Source: Roridomyces roridus
Taxonomy: Eukaryota; Basidiomycota; Agaricomycetes; Agaricales; Mycenaceae
Assembly (NCBI GenBank): GCA_029378245.1
Contig: JARKIF010000043.1
Coordinates: 248,001-312,000, forward strand
Length of the DNA: 64,000 nt
Reading direction: 5' to 3'
Every line of letters starts with the position of its first letter. Position 1 is the stretch's first letter. A model generated the notes under the pieces. That model worked only from the letters and a program-made list of their open reading frames with translations. It was not told the origin of the DNA and did no database searches. A program made the position numbers and the translations under genes. Shown one piece after another: positions 23,561 through 33,543 of this stretch.

Positions 23561-23585
23561 TGCAATATGGGAGCAGCCACTGGTG

Positions 23586-23593
23586 TCCTATCG
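23586..23593 (+). repeat. Right 8-bp target-site duplication (TCCTATCG)
   Basis: Exact repeat of 18456-18463. After it the RT frame continues as ...NPPSPSFTF, in phase with the sequence before the left copy. Confidence 0.85.
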
Positions 23594-23922
23594 GCAATCC
23601 TCCATCTCCTTCATTCACTTTCATTCCTCCTAATATGTCCTCAACCGAGGCAAATCCCTCCTTCTTGGACAACTACATTTCTGGCGAGGTTTCCGCCGGG
23701 CGTATGTTTGGTCCCATGTCAGTCGCGGAGGCCGAGGTCTTCTACGGCGGCCATTTCCGCACATCCCCCCTGGGTTTAATCGAGAAGGAACCTGGGCTGG
23801 GAAAGTGGCGGATGATTCAGAACAATTCGGTTCTTGATCAGGACGGGAACTCAACGAATTCTTGGCTGGATGCGAAGGACATTTTAATTCGATGGCACAC
23901 GTGTTCGGCCATGGCTGACTTC

Positions 23923-24266
23923 GTGAGTACCTTTCGTCTTTCATTATTCTCATCCTTTTCCCAGCCTTTCATTCTGCATTTATTTTCCGCCCTCTGGGCT
24001 GGCTTAGGCCATTCGGGATGTACCTTCCGGGGACCCTTTCATTTATTTCGCGCCCAATTGGGGCTTGCTTGCACTGGCGATTTGCCTTGCCCATTTATTT
24101 CTGTGCCTGTGCCTTTGGCTGGCCGTGACGATCCGGCGTCGCGTTATTCATTTATTTCGATGCTTGTGCCTTTGGCCAGCTATTTAACGCTCTCGGGGCG
24201 GATTTCTTTTCATTATACATATGCCGTCATTTTGCTGTCGCAGCAGTGTATTAATTGATCTTCCAG
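23923..24266 (+). other. 344-bp phase-0 intron-like segment inside the retroelement RT
   Basis: It starts gtgagtac and ends gatcttccag; skipping it joins GCT GAC TTC to GTA GCG AAT in frame and rebuilds a normal RT spacing (MADF-VANAPPGTQ). The interior has several copies of catttattt and tgcctttggc, so it may be a short repeat-rich insertion that took on splice sites. It is much longer than the 45-60 nt introns of the host genes here. Confidence 0.6.
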
Positions 24267-25631
24267 GTAGCGAATGCTCCTCCCGGGACGCAGGTTGCGA
24301 GCTTGGACCAGGCTCATGCCTTCCGATGCTCTCCGGTGGTGGCCAAGCACAAGTGGGCTCTCGCGGTGTTTTGGCGCGGCTCCATTTGGGCAGACCACGG
24401 TCCACACCTTTCCATTTGGTCTTCGTACGTCCGGGAATATCCAAGGCACGGTTGCCGATGCCTTCGTGGATATTCTGGCAGCACAAGACATCGGCCCCGT
24501 GCCGAAATGGGTAGACGACTTCGTCTTCTTTCGATACCCCATTTCCTCGACCACCCATCCTGACGGCTCAATCACGTATACCTACGCCTACGACCTCGAA
24601 ACGATCTTGTCTATCAGTGCACCTCTCGGGATTGTTTGGAACGACATCGCGGACAAAGGCCATGATTTCGGCTACGTAACCGAGTACACCGGCTTCGTTT
24701 TCGACCTGGTGGAAAGGAGGGTCTATTTGAGCGAGAAGAAACGTCTCAAGTATCTCGGCAAAGTTCGCCGGCTCATTTCCGCTGCCAATGCTGGGAAGAT
24801 CAAGCTACCTGCAATTTGTTCTATTCATGGGACCTTGCAGCATGTCTCCTTTGTGTATTCTGATGGTCGCTCCTTCCTCCCATCGCTTACAAGGCAGATT
24901 TCTCGTTTCCCCAACGAGTTCGTCTCCCATGAATTATCCTCGGCGGCACGCAATGACCTGCTTTGGTGGGATCACACTCTTTCACTACCGGACGTCTCGC
25001 GTTCCTTACTTCCGCGGTCGTCTGTCGACCCCGACATTTGGGTGGATGCCTCGACGGATTTCGGGATCGGCATCCTGATCGGCGGACGATGGGCAGCTTG
25101 GCGTTTGCTCCCTGGTTGGCGATCTGACGGTCGGGATATCGGCTGGGCCGAATCCATTGCCATCGAGTTGGCATGTCTGTGGTTATGCACCCAGACGGAG
25201 TTCGATGTTCTCGACAAGAACATCCTCATTCACGGGGACAACACTTCCATCATTGACGCCTACAAACGCGGCCGTTCACGCAACCAATCGCGCAACGAGT
25301 CTATTCGCCGCATCACTGAGGTTCTCATACCTCACAATATTTCTATCTCTCCGTCCTATGTTGCCTCGGCACTTAATTTGGCCGATCCGATTTCTCGCGG
25401 CGTTTTCGGGTCACAATCACTCCATTTGAGCATTCCTTTCGAGCTCCCTGATGAGCTAATTCCATTCATATTACCATGCACAGGTTAGCATTCGCCAATT
25501 CAGCTAATGCTGACAGTCGATGAGCAGTCGGGAGTGGACCTTCGGTCAGTCCTTCCCGGCCGCAAGCTGCTCGTCGACTTGCGGGACCACGAACCTCATC
25601 TAACCCTTGCAATTGTCTCGAACCTTCCCCC

Positions 25632-26735
25632 TTGCGTCCGGCTGTTCTCGCAAAAGAACGAATCCGGTCTTGGCTTACTCCTCATACCTTCCATTCTCTT
25701 CGCTCACTCGCCGACTCGTTCCCTCCCCATTTGATTTCCCGATGGCAAGAGGTGGTCCTTTCTTCCGTTGAGGAGCACACGCGTGGGTCGTATGGGGCCG
25801 GTCTCCTACGATTTAATCATTTCTGCGACTTGCACAACATCCCGGAGTCGGCGAGAATGCCCGCTAGCGAGGCTTTACTCTCGATGTTTGTTTCTTTGTA
25901 CGCTGCAGGCCTGGTAGCCGCTGGTACCGTCTCTACGTGGTTATCAGGTCTCCAGCTTTGGCACACTGTCAATCTTGCCCCTTGGCACGGTGGCACACTC
26001 CTGTCCCGTACTCGGAAGGGTGTCTCAAAACTGGCCCCCGAATCTTCACGCCGACCTCCGAGGGACCCGGTCATGTTTGACCACATGAAGACTCTCCGGG
26101 CGGGTCTCGATCTTACTAATTCACGTGACTCAGCGATCTGGGCTGCCGCTTGCGTAGCTTGGAGAGGCTGCGCGAGACTCGGAGAGGTCTTGATCGAGGC
26201 CCCTTCGGCCGTCTCATCCAAGAACGTCACCCGTGGCTGTCCAAAGCGTCGTGGATGTGCGTCCAACAACCACAGGTTTATAGGTGTGCACCTTCCTTGG
26301 ACCAAGACGAAAGGTGCTCAAGGGGATTGGCTAACGGTCACCGGGACATCTGATGCAGCCGACGCCGTGTCGGCCCTCGAGCACCACTTGGTGGTTAATG
26401 GCGCAGTCCCTGATTCTGCTCCCCTCTTTGCCTACATCACTTCCTCAGGATGGGCGCACCTTTCCAAGTCGGATTTCATTTCCCGGTGTAACGAAATCTG
26501 GGCAGCTGCTGGCATGGAGGCCTTAAATGGTCACGGTTTCAGGATTGGCGGTGCCACGCACCTCTTGTTGCACGGAGTCGATCCGTGGGTCGTGATGAAG
26601 CAAGGTCGCTGGTCATCGTCGGCTTTCTTGCTTTATTGGCGGAATGTCGAAGAAATTCTACCCTTATTCATCGGTGATTCCTTGGACACTGTTAATTCCA
26701 TTAAAGCTTCTGTCAATCGTTTAGCACAATTATAA
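25632..26735 (+). CDS. Tyrosine recombinase of the YR retrotransposon
   Basis: An uninterrupted frame of 368 codons. The catalytic set is visible: the first Arg in WRGCARLGEVL, the H-x-x-R box in LNGHGFRIGGATHLLLHGVD, the GRW box in VVMKQGRWSSSAFLLYWR and the nucleophile-region Tyr in LLYWRN. HLPWTKTKGAQGDW is the conserved beta-hairpin region of this family. The enzyme would integrate a circular cDNA without making a target duplication. This is the only element gene here with an intact frame, so it might still be translated. The exact start is uncertain, because an upstream in-frame extension is possible. Confidence 0.85.
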   Translation: MRPAVLAKERIRSWLTPHTFHSLRSLADSFPPHLISRWQEVVLSSVEEHTRGSYGAGLLRFNHFCDLHNIPESARMPASEALLSMFVSLYAAGLVAAGTVSTWLSGLQLWHTVNLAPWHGGTLLSRTRKGVSKLAPESSRRPPRDPVMFDHMKTLRAGLDLTNSRDSAIWAAACVAWRGCARLGEVLIEAPSAVSSKNVTRGCPKRRGCASNNHRFIGVHLPWTKTKGAQGDWLTVTGTSDAADAVSALEHHLVVNGAVPDSAPLFAYITSSGWAHLSKSDFISRCNEIWAAAGMEALNGHGFRIGGATHLLLHGVDPWVVMKQGRWSSSAFLLYWRNVEEILPLFIGDSLDTVNSIKASVNRLAQL

Positions 26736-27768
26736 TTTGGGCGGTCGTCTATCGTTTGCCGACGTCCGTTCATTGCATTCACTCGTGTTTTGGGAAGTGG
26801 CAATCCGATCGTCTCACTCGCAGAGCCCGCAGAACCCAAGGTTCTCGGCTCCTCTTCCCAAACATCTGATTCTATTCGTTATATTCTAACGGCTTAGTTA
26901 ATCACCACTGCCAGTCTCGACGCTCTCACCATGACATTACGGTGCGAAACAGGACGCAAATCTCTGTGGTTCATATGACATGGAATGCCGATGCTCTGGT
27001 GAAGCATCCATACCGGTGCGTGCCTTGTACTTCCGTCTTTTGTGCTTGCTGCTATGTACCGGTCCAGCCAGGGTCGAAAAAAACTTTTCGACCCTATATC
27101 CGAAATTCCGATCCCGATGCCCCCTTGACTCGGCCTCCCGCATGTGCGCCAGCGCTCTTCCGCAGCAGGTACAGCGTCGAATGACGTTGCTGCCCTTTGT
27201 CGTCCGGGGAATCGGGGCTAGTTCCTCCTCCAGCGGCTACCCTCCGTCTGTCAACGAGGAGCCCATTTCCGAATTCATCATCATCGACGGTGGCGAGTGC
27301 ACGAGTGGACTGGTGACCGTGTGTTCGGTGCGGGAATTCTTACGGGCAGATGCTGGCATGGACGTGGTTCGTGTCTCCCGGACGCGCCCCAAAAGCGCTC
27401 GCCTCTGGCACTCCTGTGCCCTCTCGGTCATCTGGACCTCAATGTATTTAGTCTGTTGTTCTGTAATTTTGAATACACATTTTCATTTCCGTGAATCTCG
27501 TCTAACACCCCCCACAACGTCGAGCAAAGTCTTTTCGTGCTAAGCCATGGCGTGGTAAGCATCAGGCGGCTTAACGCAAGATCAGTCCCAATCGGGTTAG
27601 TAACTTACATAAACCAACAACAGCCTTGGCTGATGAGCCGGGAATTGGACCACTCAAAATGCCCGCAAAAAATGCTGGAAAAAATCGCCCAACTCCCAGA
27701 CTGCCCAGTCAAATTGGCAAAAGATCGTTGCCGTCGCGCAACATTATCCCGAAAGAGTAACATTGGCT
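26736..27768. other. Downstream flank of the retroelement, no supported gene
   Basis: This may hold the right terminal repeats of the retroelement, but I could not match them to the left side by eye. A frame at 27181-27540 reads plausibly for ~90 residues (NEEPISEFIIIDGGECTSG) without any recognisable motif. Confidence 0.35.
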
Positions 27769-27854
27769 GCCTCCCTAGGGATTCGAACCCCAGTCCCGTA
27801 ATTGCTGGTTCGGTCTCAGGGTGATGACGCTGTTGACCACTGAGCCAGGGACGC
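27769..27854 (-). ncRNA. tRNA-like sequence with Pol III A and B boxes (SINE head or degenerate tRNA)
   Basis: On the minus strand, 86 nt start GCGTCCC and end GGGAGGC, which pair with one mismatch. TGGCTCAGTGG fits the A-box consensus fully and GGTTCGAATCC the B-box consensus fully. A 3-bp D stem (GCT/AGC) and a T arm can be drawn, but I cannot draw a normal anticodon stem. The A-to-B distance (46 nt) is long for a simple tRNA. It is better read as a tRNA-derived SINE head or a decayed type II tRNA gene than as a working tRNA. Confidence 0.5.
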
Positions 27855-28450
27855 GGCGACAATGTAGGAACGGAACCTAACTTACTTCAGCTCTTCCAGT
27901 GGGAGCCAGTCCTCGAATATTTCAGCGCCGACTCAGCGGCATTGCCGTTTTGGGCTTGCGATTGTTGGTTCCTCGAGTATTACACACCCAATGTTATTCC
28001 AGGTGGATTCCAGCTGAGGTCGATGTCTGATCCACATGAGATGCCCAGCCGAACACGACATGTAGTCCAGCTGCATCAGACTTTTAACAATCTGCTTGTC
28101 AGCCTCGGCAAGCTGACAAGCTCTGCCAAAATGAGCCGAATTTCAATTTTGCGACAAGCTGACAAGCTCATGTCTAAATTCCACAAGGTCCACTGTTCAA
28201 CCCTTGGGCAGTGCATTATTTTGATTTTTTGTTTTCCCGGTCATTGATCTGATGGCTTCGGTGTGCAGAATAAAAATGAAGAGACATTGTTTTTGGGGCC
28301 ATTTGAGTACTCCAACGCATCTCTTTCACATTTCTGAACAAGAAAAAATAATATCCCGGTCGGTGTTCGAACTTGTGACCTTGTGGACAAGCTGACAAGC
28401 GCCAAAAGCCGCCAAGTAAAATGTTAAAACACTGATGTGGCGTCCAGACT
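27855..28450. other. Repeat-like gap
   Basis: Three copies of aagctgacaagc lie at ~28110, ~28155 and ~28388. A B-box-like GTTCGAAC sits on the minus strand near 28370. No coding region is supported. Confidence 0.4.
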
Positions 28451-28454
28451 TTCC

Positions 28455-29625
28455 GTCGAATGGACTCCAGCTGGATCCAGGTTGAGCTGGAACCAGCTGG
28501 ATACCCCGATAGCAGCCAGGTAGATCCTCAGCTTGAGTACGGCTCGGGATGCACATTATCATGGCTTTTCAATATATTCTATATTCATCTTACTCAGGAC
28601 ACTCGAGAAGATGATTTAAGTAATGTATCAAACGAAGCAACTGGAATAATACAATCATACAATGCCGAGTACACCTACACGGAAGAGCGGGGATCAAACA
28701 CAGACGCCTCGGGTTCAAGGGCTGGGACGGGGGAGCAGGTAATGATTGGACCACTTGAAGACCTTGATGGATTGAAGCGCGCCCGGAATATTTGGTACTT
28801 GACTAGTACATTGAGAGTCTTGGAGTCTTCGAAGCGGGTTTTGAAAGTTGGATTTCTTGGGGAGGTAAAAGGCTGATCTTGAGAACTTGAAGCAGTGGCT
28901 TGAAGAGGGTGTCTTGAACTCGGACCAATTCAGAAATTGAGGCCTTGAGAACTTGAAGGTTGACTCGGAGGCGTGATCATCTTCAAGTTGGAAGTACAAG
29001 ACTTGTAAGGATGGAAAGGGGGGAGGGGGAAGATGGTGGCAGGAGAGGAAGAGGGAATAAGCAGCCTGAGACCACCGGGGGTTTATAAGCGATTCCAGAA
29101 CAATGGCGGTTAAGAACAATGTAGTTGATGGGACGCGCAGATTGATTGGACATGTCGTAATCGAAACGAACAATGAGGACGTTCAACTTCCTGACGTTGT
29201 CAGCCGGGCGTGTCGGCAAATTAACTTGGACCTGTCAGGACTTCGCGTTGTATTCCGATTTGGTGTAACAGGTGTTGGTGGCAGCCATCCACTTGCTTTC
29301 GACTCGGAGTTGAAAATATGCATACATACACCTTCGTCCGAGCCTGCTGGAATCATCAGCCTCTGAGATCAGAAGTCCAAGCTTCGTTGACATTTTACCA
29401 GTGAAGCCTGCGGACACCCGGAAATATCATACATTCCTCCTGGCTTCCACCAAAAAGTGTCGACCGGACATCAGCTGGGGACTACCTGGACTCCAGGTGA
29501 TTTGTTCAGCCGAACAACCATCTGAATCCCAGGTAGGCACAGCCTGGTACCCAGTTCGACTATCCAGCTGGGTCCGGCTGGAACATTCAGCTGGAACAGG
29601 CATGGCAACCATTTGGGGGTGTACG
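28455..29625. repeat. Copy A of a CAGCTGG-bounded element
   Basis: Both ends (28460-28545 and 29465-29625) are packed with CCAGCTGG, GGCTGG and CCAGGT motifs. The core is rich in cttgaa/ttgag words and ends in a TATA-like ttataag near 29087. The same arrangement recurs at 45370-46640. There are no coding frames of note. Confidence 0.45.
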
Positions 29626-29702
29626 TAGCTCTTCGCCTCTTTCTTCTCACGTCCATCTGCCTCTCTTGCGCGCGACACCCTGCGACACCCCGCTCGCCCG
29701 CC

Positions 29703-32700
29703 ATGGCCGCCGTTCACAACACAATCAGTTCTCAGGTCCTCGAATATGCCATCCAACCCCAGTTCGCTCTACCCCCAGCCGAACCATTTGAGAACGAGGA
29801 GACGTGGGTTACGGCCAAGTCGCAGATCTCGGAGATGAGAGACGCGTTGGAGTGCACTGGTATGTCTCTCGACGGCGTTTCTTTCTCTGTGGCTCACTTA
29901 TCTCAGGCACTGGCGTTCTCACTTTTGCCCTCAGTCGTGCGATAGTGGAAGCCTGTCGCGGGTTAGACAATGGCCTAGACGGCGGCATCCATAATGTACG
30001 TTTCTATTCCCTCTCTTACGCACGTCCTGCTCATCCCTCGCTTCCAAGACGCTCATAGGTGTCCTCTTTAAGGAGCCCGTCCTGAAGGCCGTCCTCAGCA
30101 AAATCCACCACGCTGGTGTCAACATCGACATCCCCAAACATTACGACGCGAAGAGGGCGTTTCTGCAGCTGGTTGGCGCGTTATGGACGGACGTCAATGG
30201 GCCCGACAGGCTCATCCCATGGCTGATGGCACTGTTCACACCACTAATTCAGGTTGGCATGCGGGCACGGGGCGAGTATTACGATTCTGTTATCTTGGAG
30301 TGAGTCTTTCGTCTCGTCTTCAAGAGTCAGGGTTTACCGCCCTTCCAGCAAAGCAAAGGTTGAAAGAGAGAAAAAGAAGCAGATTGCCCAGGGTTTGTCC
30401 GCTCCTTCGTGTTGTCCATCCTCACTAACACCCTTTACAGATATGGTGTTTTTCAACGCGTATGAGGAGATGTTTATGGCGCATATAGTGTCCAATAATT
30501 CAGAGAAAAAAACACACATCTCGTGCAAAAAAACACGCACCTCAAAGGCACCTTGCGAAAAAAAAACACACGCAATTTGCACCACTCCAGGAAAACACAC
30601 ACCACACTATACCCACGGATTGACCGAGTAAGCTGTGTGGTCGGCCGGCCTGATTTTGAACAATCTCATCAGCAATCATTATACCTGATGTGCATTGATG
30701 CCATTGCTAATCCATGGTTCAATTTTCCACATTCAACTTGAACAGGATTGAATTGGCTGACCTGTAATGCAAGGCACCTTGATCCGCTTGGGCATTCTGG
30801 TACGGCTTACCATGGCTGCAAACTGCGGACTGCCTAAATAAACTTGAGCTTGAACACTGAGGTGGTTCAACCTCAAAGACTAGCCCATGTTTACAACCTC
30901 CCAGGCCTCCAGCCAATGTCAGGGATGGCATTGCAGCCCCATGTAGCCCCGGTTGAAACATTGATCTCCTGCCAGTGGGCTAGCAGGCTGCATGCAGGCA
31001 CAGACTGCAAAGCCATATTGAATTGTTCAAGTTGCACTACCAAACATCATGCTTAGATCAGGGCTTGCCGGACAATGATCTCGGCAACTCGCAGCATGGT
31101 CAGCTGGCTTCGTTTCTGAGCTGCATTGAATTGAACTTTTGACTCCCAGTCCAATGTGTGCAATTTTTTCAAAGCTGAGGGTGTGTCATTTTCTACAGAG
31201 TTGGACTCAACATGCGTGTTTTTTTGGGGATTCCACTGAAGTTGCGTCTTTTCTCAAGATTTTCCCTTGTTGTGCAATTTTTTATTTTTTGTACAGTATA
31301 TGTGCCATAGATGTTCCACAAAGGCAAATCAGCGCCGCCTCACAACGCCGCCGCCGTCGTCCCCCTCCCCGCCAAAATCGACGATGGCGTCTCGATGAAA
31401 AGTCTTGGGGAGGCTCTCGACGCAGACGGTGGCTTCGCTGACTACGTGTCTGAGACTGACTCGGATGTGCGTTTCCCCGTCCAATGCTATCCCATGCGAA
31501 CAACCGACGCATGTACACAGATGGAGGACTTTTCGGTCTCGGGGCTCGATGTATGTCGCCTTTTCGCTCGCGACTTTCATGCTCATCTGGTCTTTGTAGG
31601 CCACCAATGAGACTAGCTCTGTTGCGTCGACAGCAGAGTCCCAGTACACACTACCTTTATCTGCGTTGGATGTATGTCTTCTTTCCGCCCGCGAGTTTCT
31701 CACCCTCATCTGGTCTTTCTAGGCTGCTCTCGAAACCGCATCTGTGTCGTCCTCTATGGTCCAAAGCTTCCTCGACACCTGCCTACCCGTTACCCCCACT
31801 GTCGAGCGGCAAGTCAAGAAGATGAGGGAGGCGGAGGACGATGGTTGTCTTGCGGACGTATCCAACGCCGAGGTATGCCACACTTTCTTCATCTCTGACC
31901 CCGAGACCTAACCCGGCCACAGAGCGACGAAGACGATGCCACTTCCACCGCCACCGCCACCCCTACCCGCCCTCGCTCTAAAGCAGTACGTTGCCAACAG
32001 TTGCCTACGTTCTCACTTCCTCACCTCCTTCTAGGTCAATCTTTCCCCTGGCGCCGACGCACATCATTCTCCCTGGCGCGCTCCGCTGACCGCACGAAAC
32101 CTGTATCTTCTAGGTGCGGTCGTCTCTTTTGAATAGCAGCTTCCTGCACACTCACTTCGTCTCCAGAGGAGGAACCACTCCTTCGCAAGGACCGCGCCCC
32201 GAGCGTCATCTCAGACTCTTTCTTCAAGACGTTTGGGCCTTTTGAGGAAGGTTTCATACTGTTTACGGAGGAGGAGGCGTATGGCGTACGTGCCTTCTTC
32301 TTTCGGCTGTATACACGCGACTCATACGTTTTTACAGCTCGCCAGTAGTTCCGCCGCAGTTCCCGGTACGGCTTCCTCGCGTCTTTCCGCCCGAGCATGG
32401 ACTCACTCTTGAGCAGTGTGACACCATTTCATGGTTTTACATGAAAATACCCTCGGAACTGCCATTCCCTCACATCCACAATCCATTCACGATTCCCTCC
32501 AATGTGCCAGTGATTCCATATGTTTCATTCTACTGGAATATGAGTTGCGCGCGCATGCACACGGCTGGGATCGAACCATGGAAAAGTGTTCGGCAATTTC
32601 CGATCGGGTTTTGGAAAACATCGTTTCGCTCGGCCGCCCGACCTATACCCTAAACCTTTTACTTCTCTATGGAAGCATGTGACCCTGCATTCATTAGAAC

Positions 32701-33543
32701 CCCGAGCCGCCGCAAGAAATACATTTCCGGGCACCATGCGGACAAAATGGGCAGATGACTCTGCGTTTCGACTTTCTATTGGACGCACGACCGCTACCGA
32801 ATTCCTGGGCTCTTTTGGATTTTTACACGGTCACCCCTGCATTCAGGAACATCCCCATTTACACTGGCTCTTCGTTTTATCCACTGATAATCTCTTGGTT
32901 GCATTTTCATTGTTTCATTGTTTGTTTCCTCTATTTTGGGTCTCTGGCCGTATATAAGCCAAGATGTATGTAGTAGTGAAATGTCGCATTTCTACCCATC
33001 ATTCTCTATCGCAAAGAGAATTTGCCTAGTGCTTCCAAACATCTGTCCAAGGAGAGAATAACCTCCTACGACTCTGCTTTCTGCCATATTTGCCCTCCCG
33101 TCTTACTCGCTCGAATCTACTCACGAAGAGTACATTCTTCGTCGTATCCATTGACGTTCTGTTATTACAGGACTTCAGTACCTCATTTCGTGTATCACGA
33201 AACAACCCACGTACCACGTACATTCCGCCACTCCCAAAAGACATCTGTCTTTCTCCATTCGAGTTCGCTTTCCAGATAGTTGGACGGTTGCAAGCACTCT
33301 TTTGGTCTAGATCCCCACTCACCGAGTATCGTGGCCAAAGTCAAGCCAGGACGATATTTCGGAGTATTTGTTATACGTATCGACAGCAGGTCTGGAGCCG
33401 GCAGCGGAGATTTCAGAGGATGATCAAGCTTCGTCGCCACCCCGTTTCACCAAGAAACGCAGAATCTCCCCCAATGACTCTCAGTCTGCCTACAGCCGCG
33501 GGTCCTCGATCTCTTACCAGGCCACACCGCCGCGTCCGAGATG
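29703..33543 (+). CDS. Many-exon gene of unknown function, carrying two insertion-like blocks
   Basis: Exon chain: 29703-29859, 29907-29995, 30049-30299, 30349-30392, 30441-~30500, then after a gap ~31311-31464 and a run of small exons with clean GT-AG borders to ~32370, and a last exon ~33310-33543. The N-terminal part reads ETWVTAKSQISEMRDALECT, GTGVLTFALSRAIVEACRGL, then LIGVLFKEPVLKAVLSKIHH, a helical, faintly RNase III-like pattern (speculative). The middle is acidic and low in complexity; the last exon reads SSPPRFTKKRRISPNDSQSA, like a nuclear tail. Whether the two halves form one transcript is unproven, because the joints across 30500-31310 and 32400-33310 are not fixed. No known family is recognised. 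Confidence 0.45.
30500..31308. mobile_element. ~0.8 kb insertion-like block inside the many-exon gene
   Basis: The left end is a run of aaaaaacacac/aaaaaacacgc units; the right end has the inverse type (gcgtgtttttttgg, gtgcaattttt). No coding potential is seen. It separates two parts of the gene that each have clean small exons. The ends are too degenerate to fix a target duplication. Confidence 0.4.
32420..33300. other. Second non-coding block in the many-exon gene, with a Pol III B box
   Basis: GGTTCGATCCC, a perfect B box, lies on the minus strand at 32567-32577; a weaker tRNA-like GGGCGGCCGAGC stands upstream of it at ~32625-32640. This suggests a SINE-type insertion within an intron. 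The rest of the block has no recognisable content. Confidence 0.35.

Larger units (their letters stand above)
18464..23585. mobile_element. 5122-bp non-autonomous inverted-repeat element, hAT-like by target duplication
   Basis: It is inserted in the RT gene of the YR retrotransposon with an 8-bp target duplication. The two ends are inverted copies: 18482-18545 (tgcaatgtggtcgacc, gcatccca, attgcattaaaggc) matches the reverse complement of 23515-23573 (tgcaatatggtcgacc, gcatccca, attgcaataaaggc); the outermost ~19 bp match less well. An 8-bp duplication is the hallmark of hAT elements (and also of a few other groups). No open frame inside resembles a transposase. The interior has a left hairpin (18508-18575), a long foldback (20500-20690 with 23370-23560) and GC-rich low-complexity DNA near 21480-21540. 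It looks like a composite built from several copies of one subterminal sequence. Confidence 0.75.
18345..25488 (+). pseudogene. Reverse transcriptase-RNase H of the YR retrotransposon, split by an insertion
   Basis: The frame begins just before the Gag stop (CVVTPYLPAGWLKALRDCNL) and breaks off at 18463 after LSFGSPI. It resumes at 23594 with NPPSPSFTFIPPNMSSTEAN in the phase expected if the insert and one target copy are removed. Then come FYGGHFRTSPLGLIEKEPG, an intron-like block (23923-24266), APPGTQVASLDQAHAFR, and the catalytic WVDDFVFF (YxDD-type box). RNase H reads DIWVDASTDFGIGI, DIGWAESIAIE and LIHGDNTSII (D, E, D residues visible), ending at 25488. One extra G near 24399 shifts the frame between DH and TFPFGL. 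These breaks make the copy inactive. Confidence 0.8.
17107..26735 (+). mobile_element. DIRS/Ngaro-like tyrosine-recombinase retrotransposon, decayed and interrupted
   Basis: The coding order is Gag-like (CCHC knuckle), reverse transcriptase with RNase H, and tyrosine recombinase instead of a DDE integrase. This combination defines YR retrotransposons (DIRS order). The copy has frameshifts in Gag (~17770) and RT (~24400), a 344-bp intron-like segment in the RT, and a 5122-bp foreign insertion (18464-23585). Coordinates here are those of the coding part only: neither inverted terminal repeats with an internal complementary region (DIRS) nor split direct repeats (Ngaro) could be traced by eye, so the subgroup stays open. 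Confidence 0.85.

Noticed and set aside
17017..27505. TGAATCTCGTCT found on both sides of the YR retroelement (~17018 and ~27490) as possible terminal repeats.
   Set aside because: Only 12 bp, with no wider similarity; too weak to call split direct repeats or element ends.
32567..32642. A tRNA gene on the minus strand.
   Set aside because: Only the B box is perfect; the upstream A-box-like sequence is weak and no cloverleaf can be drawn.
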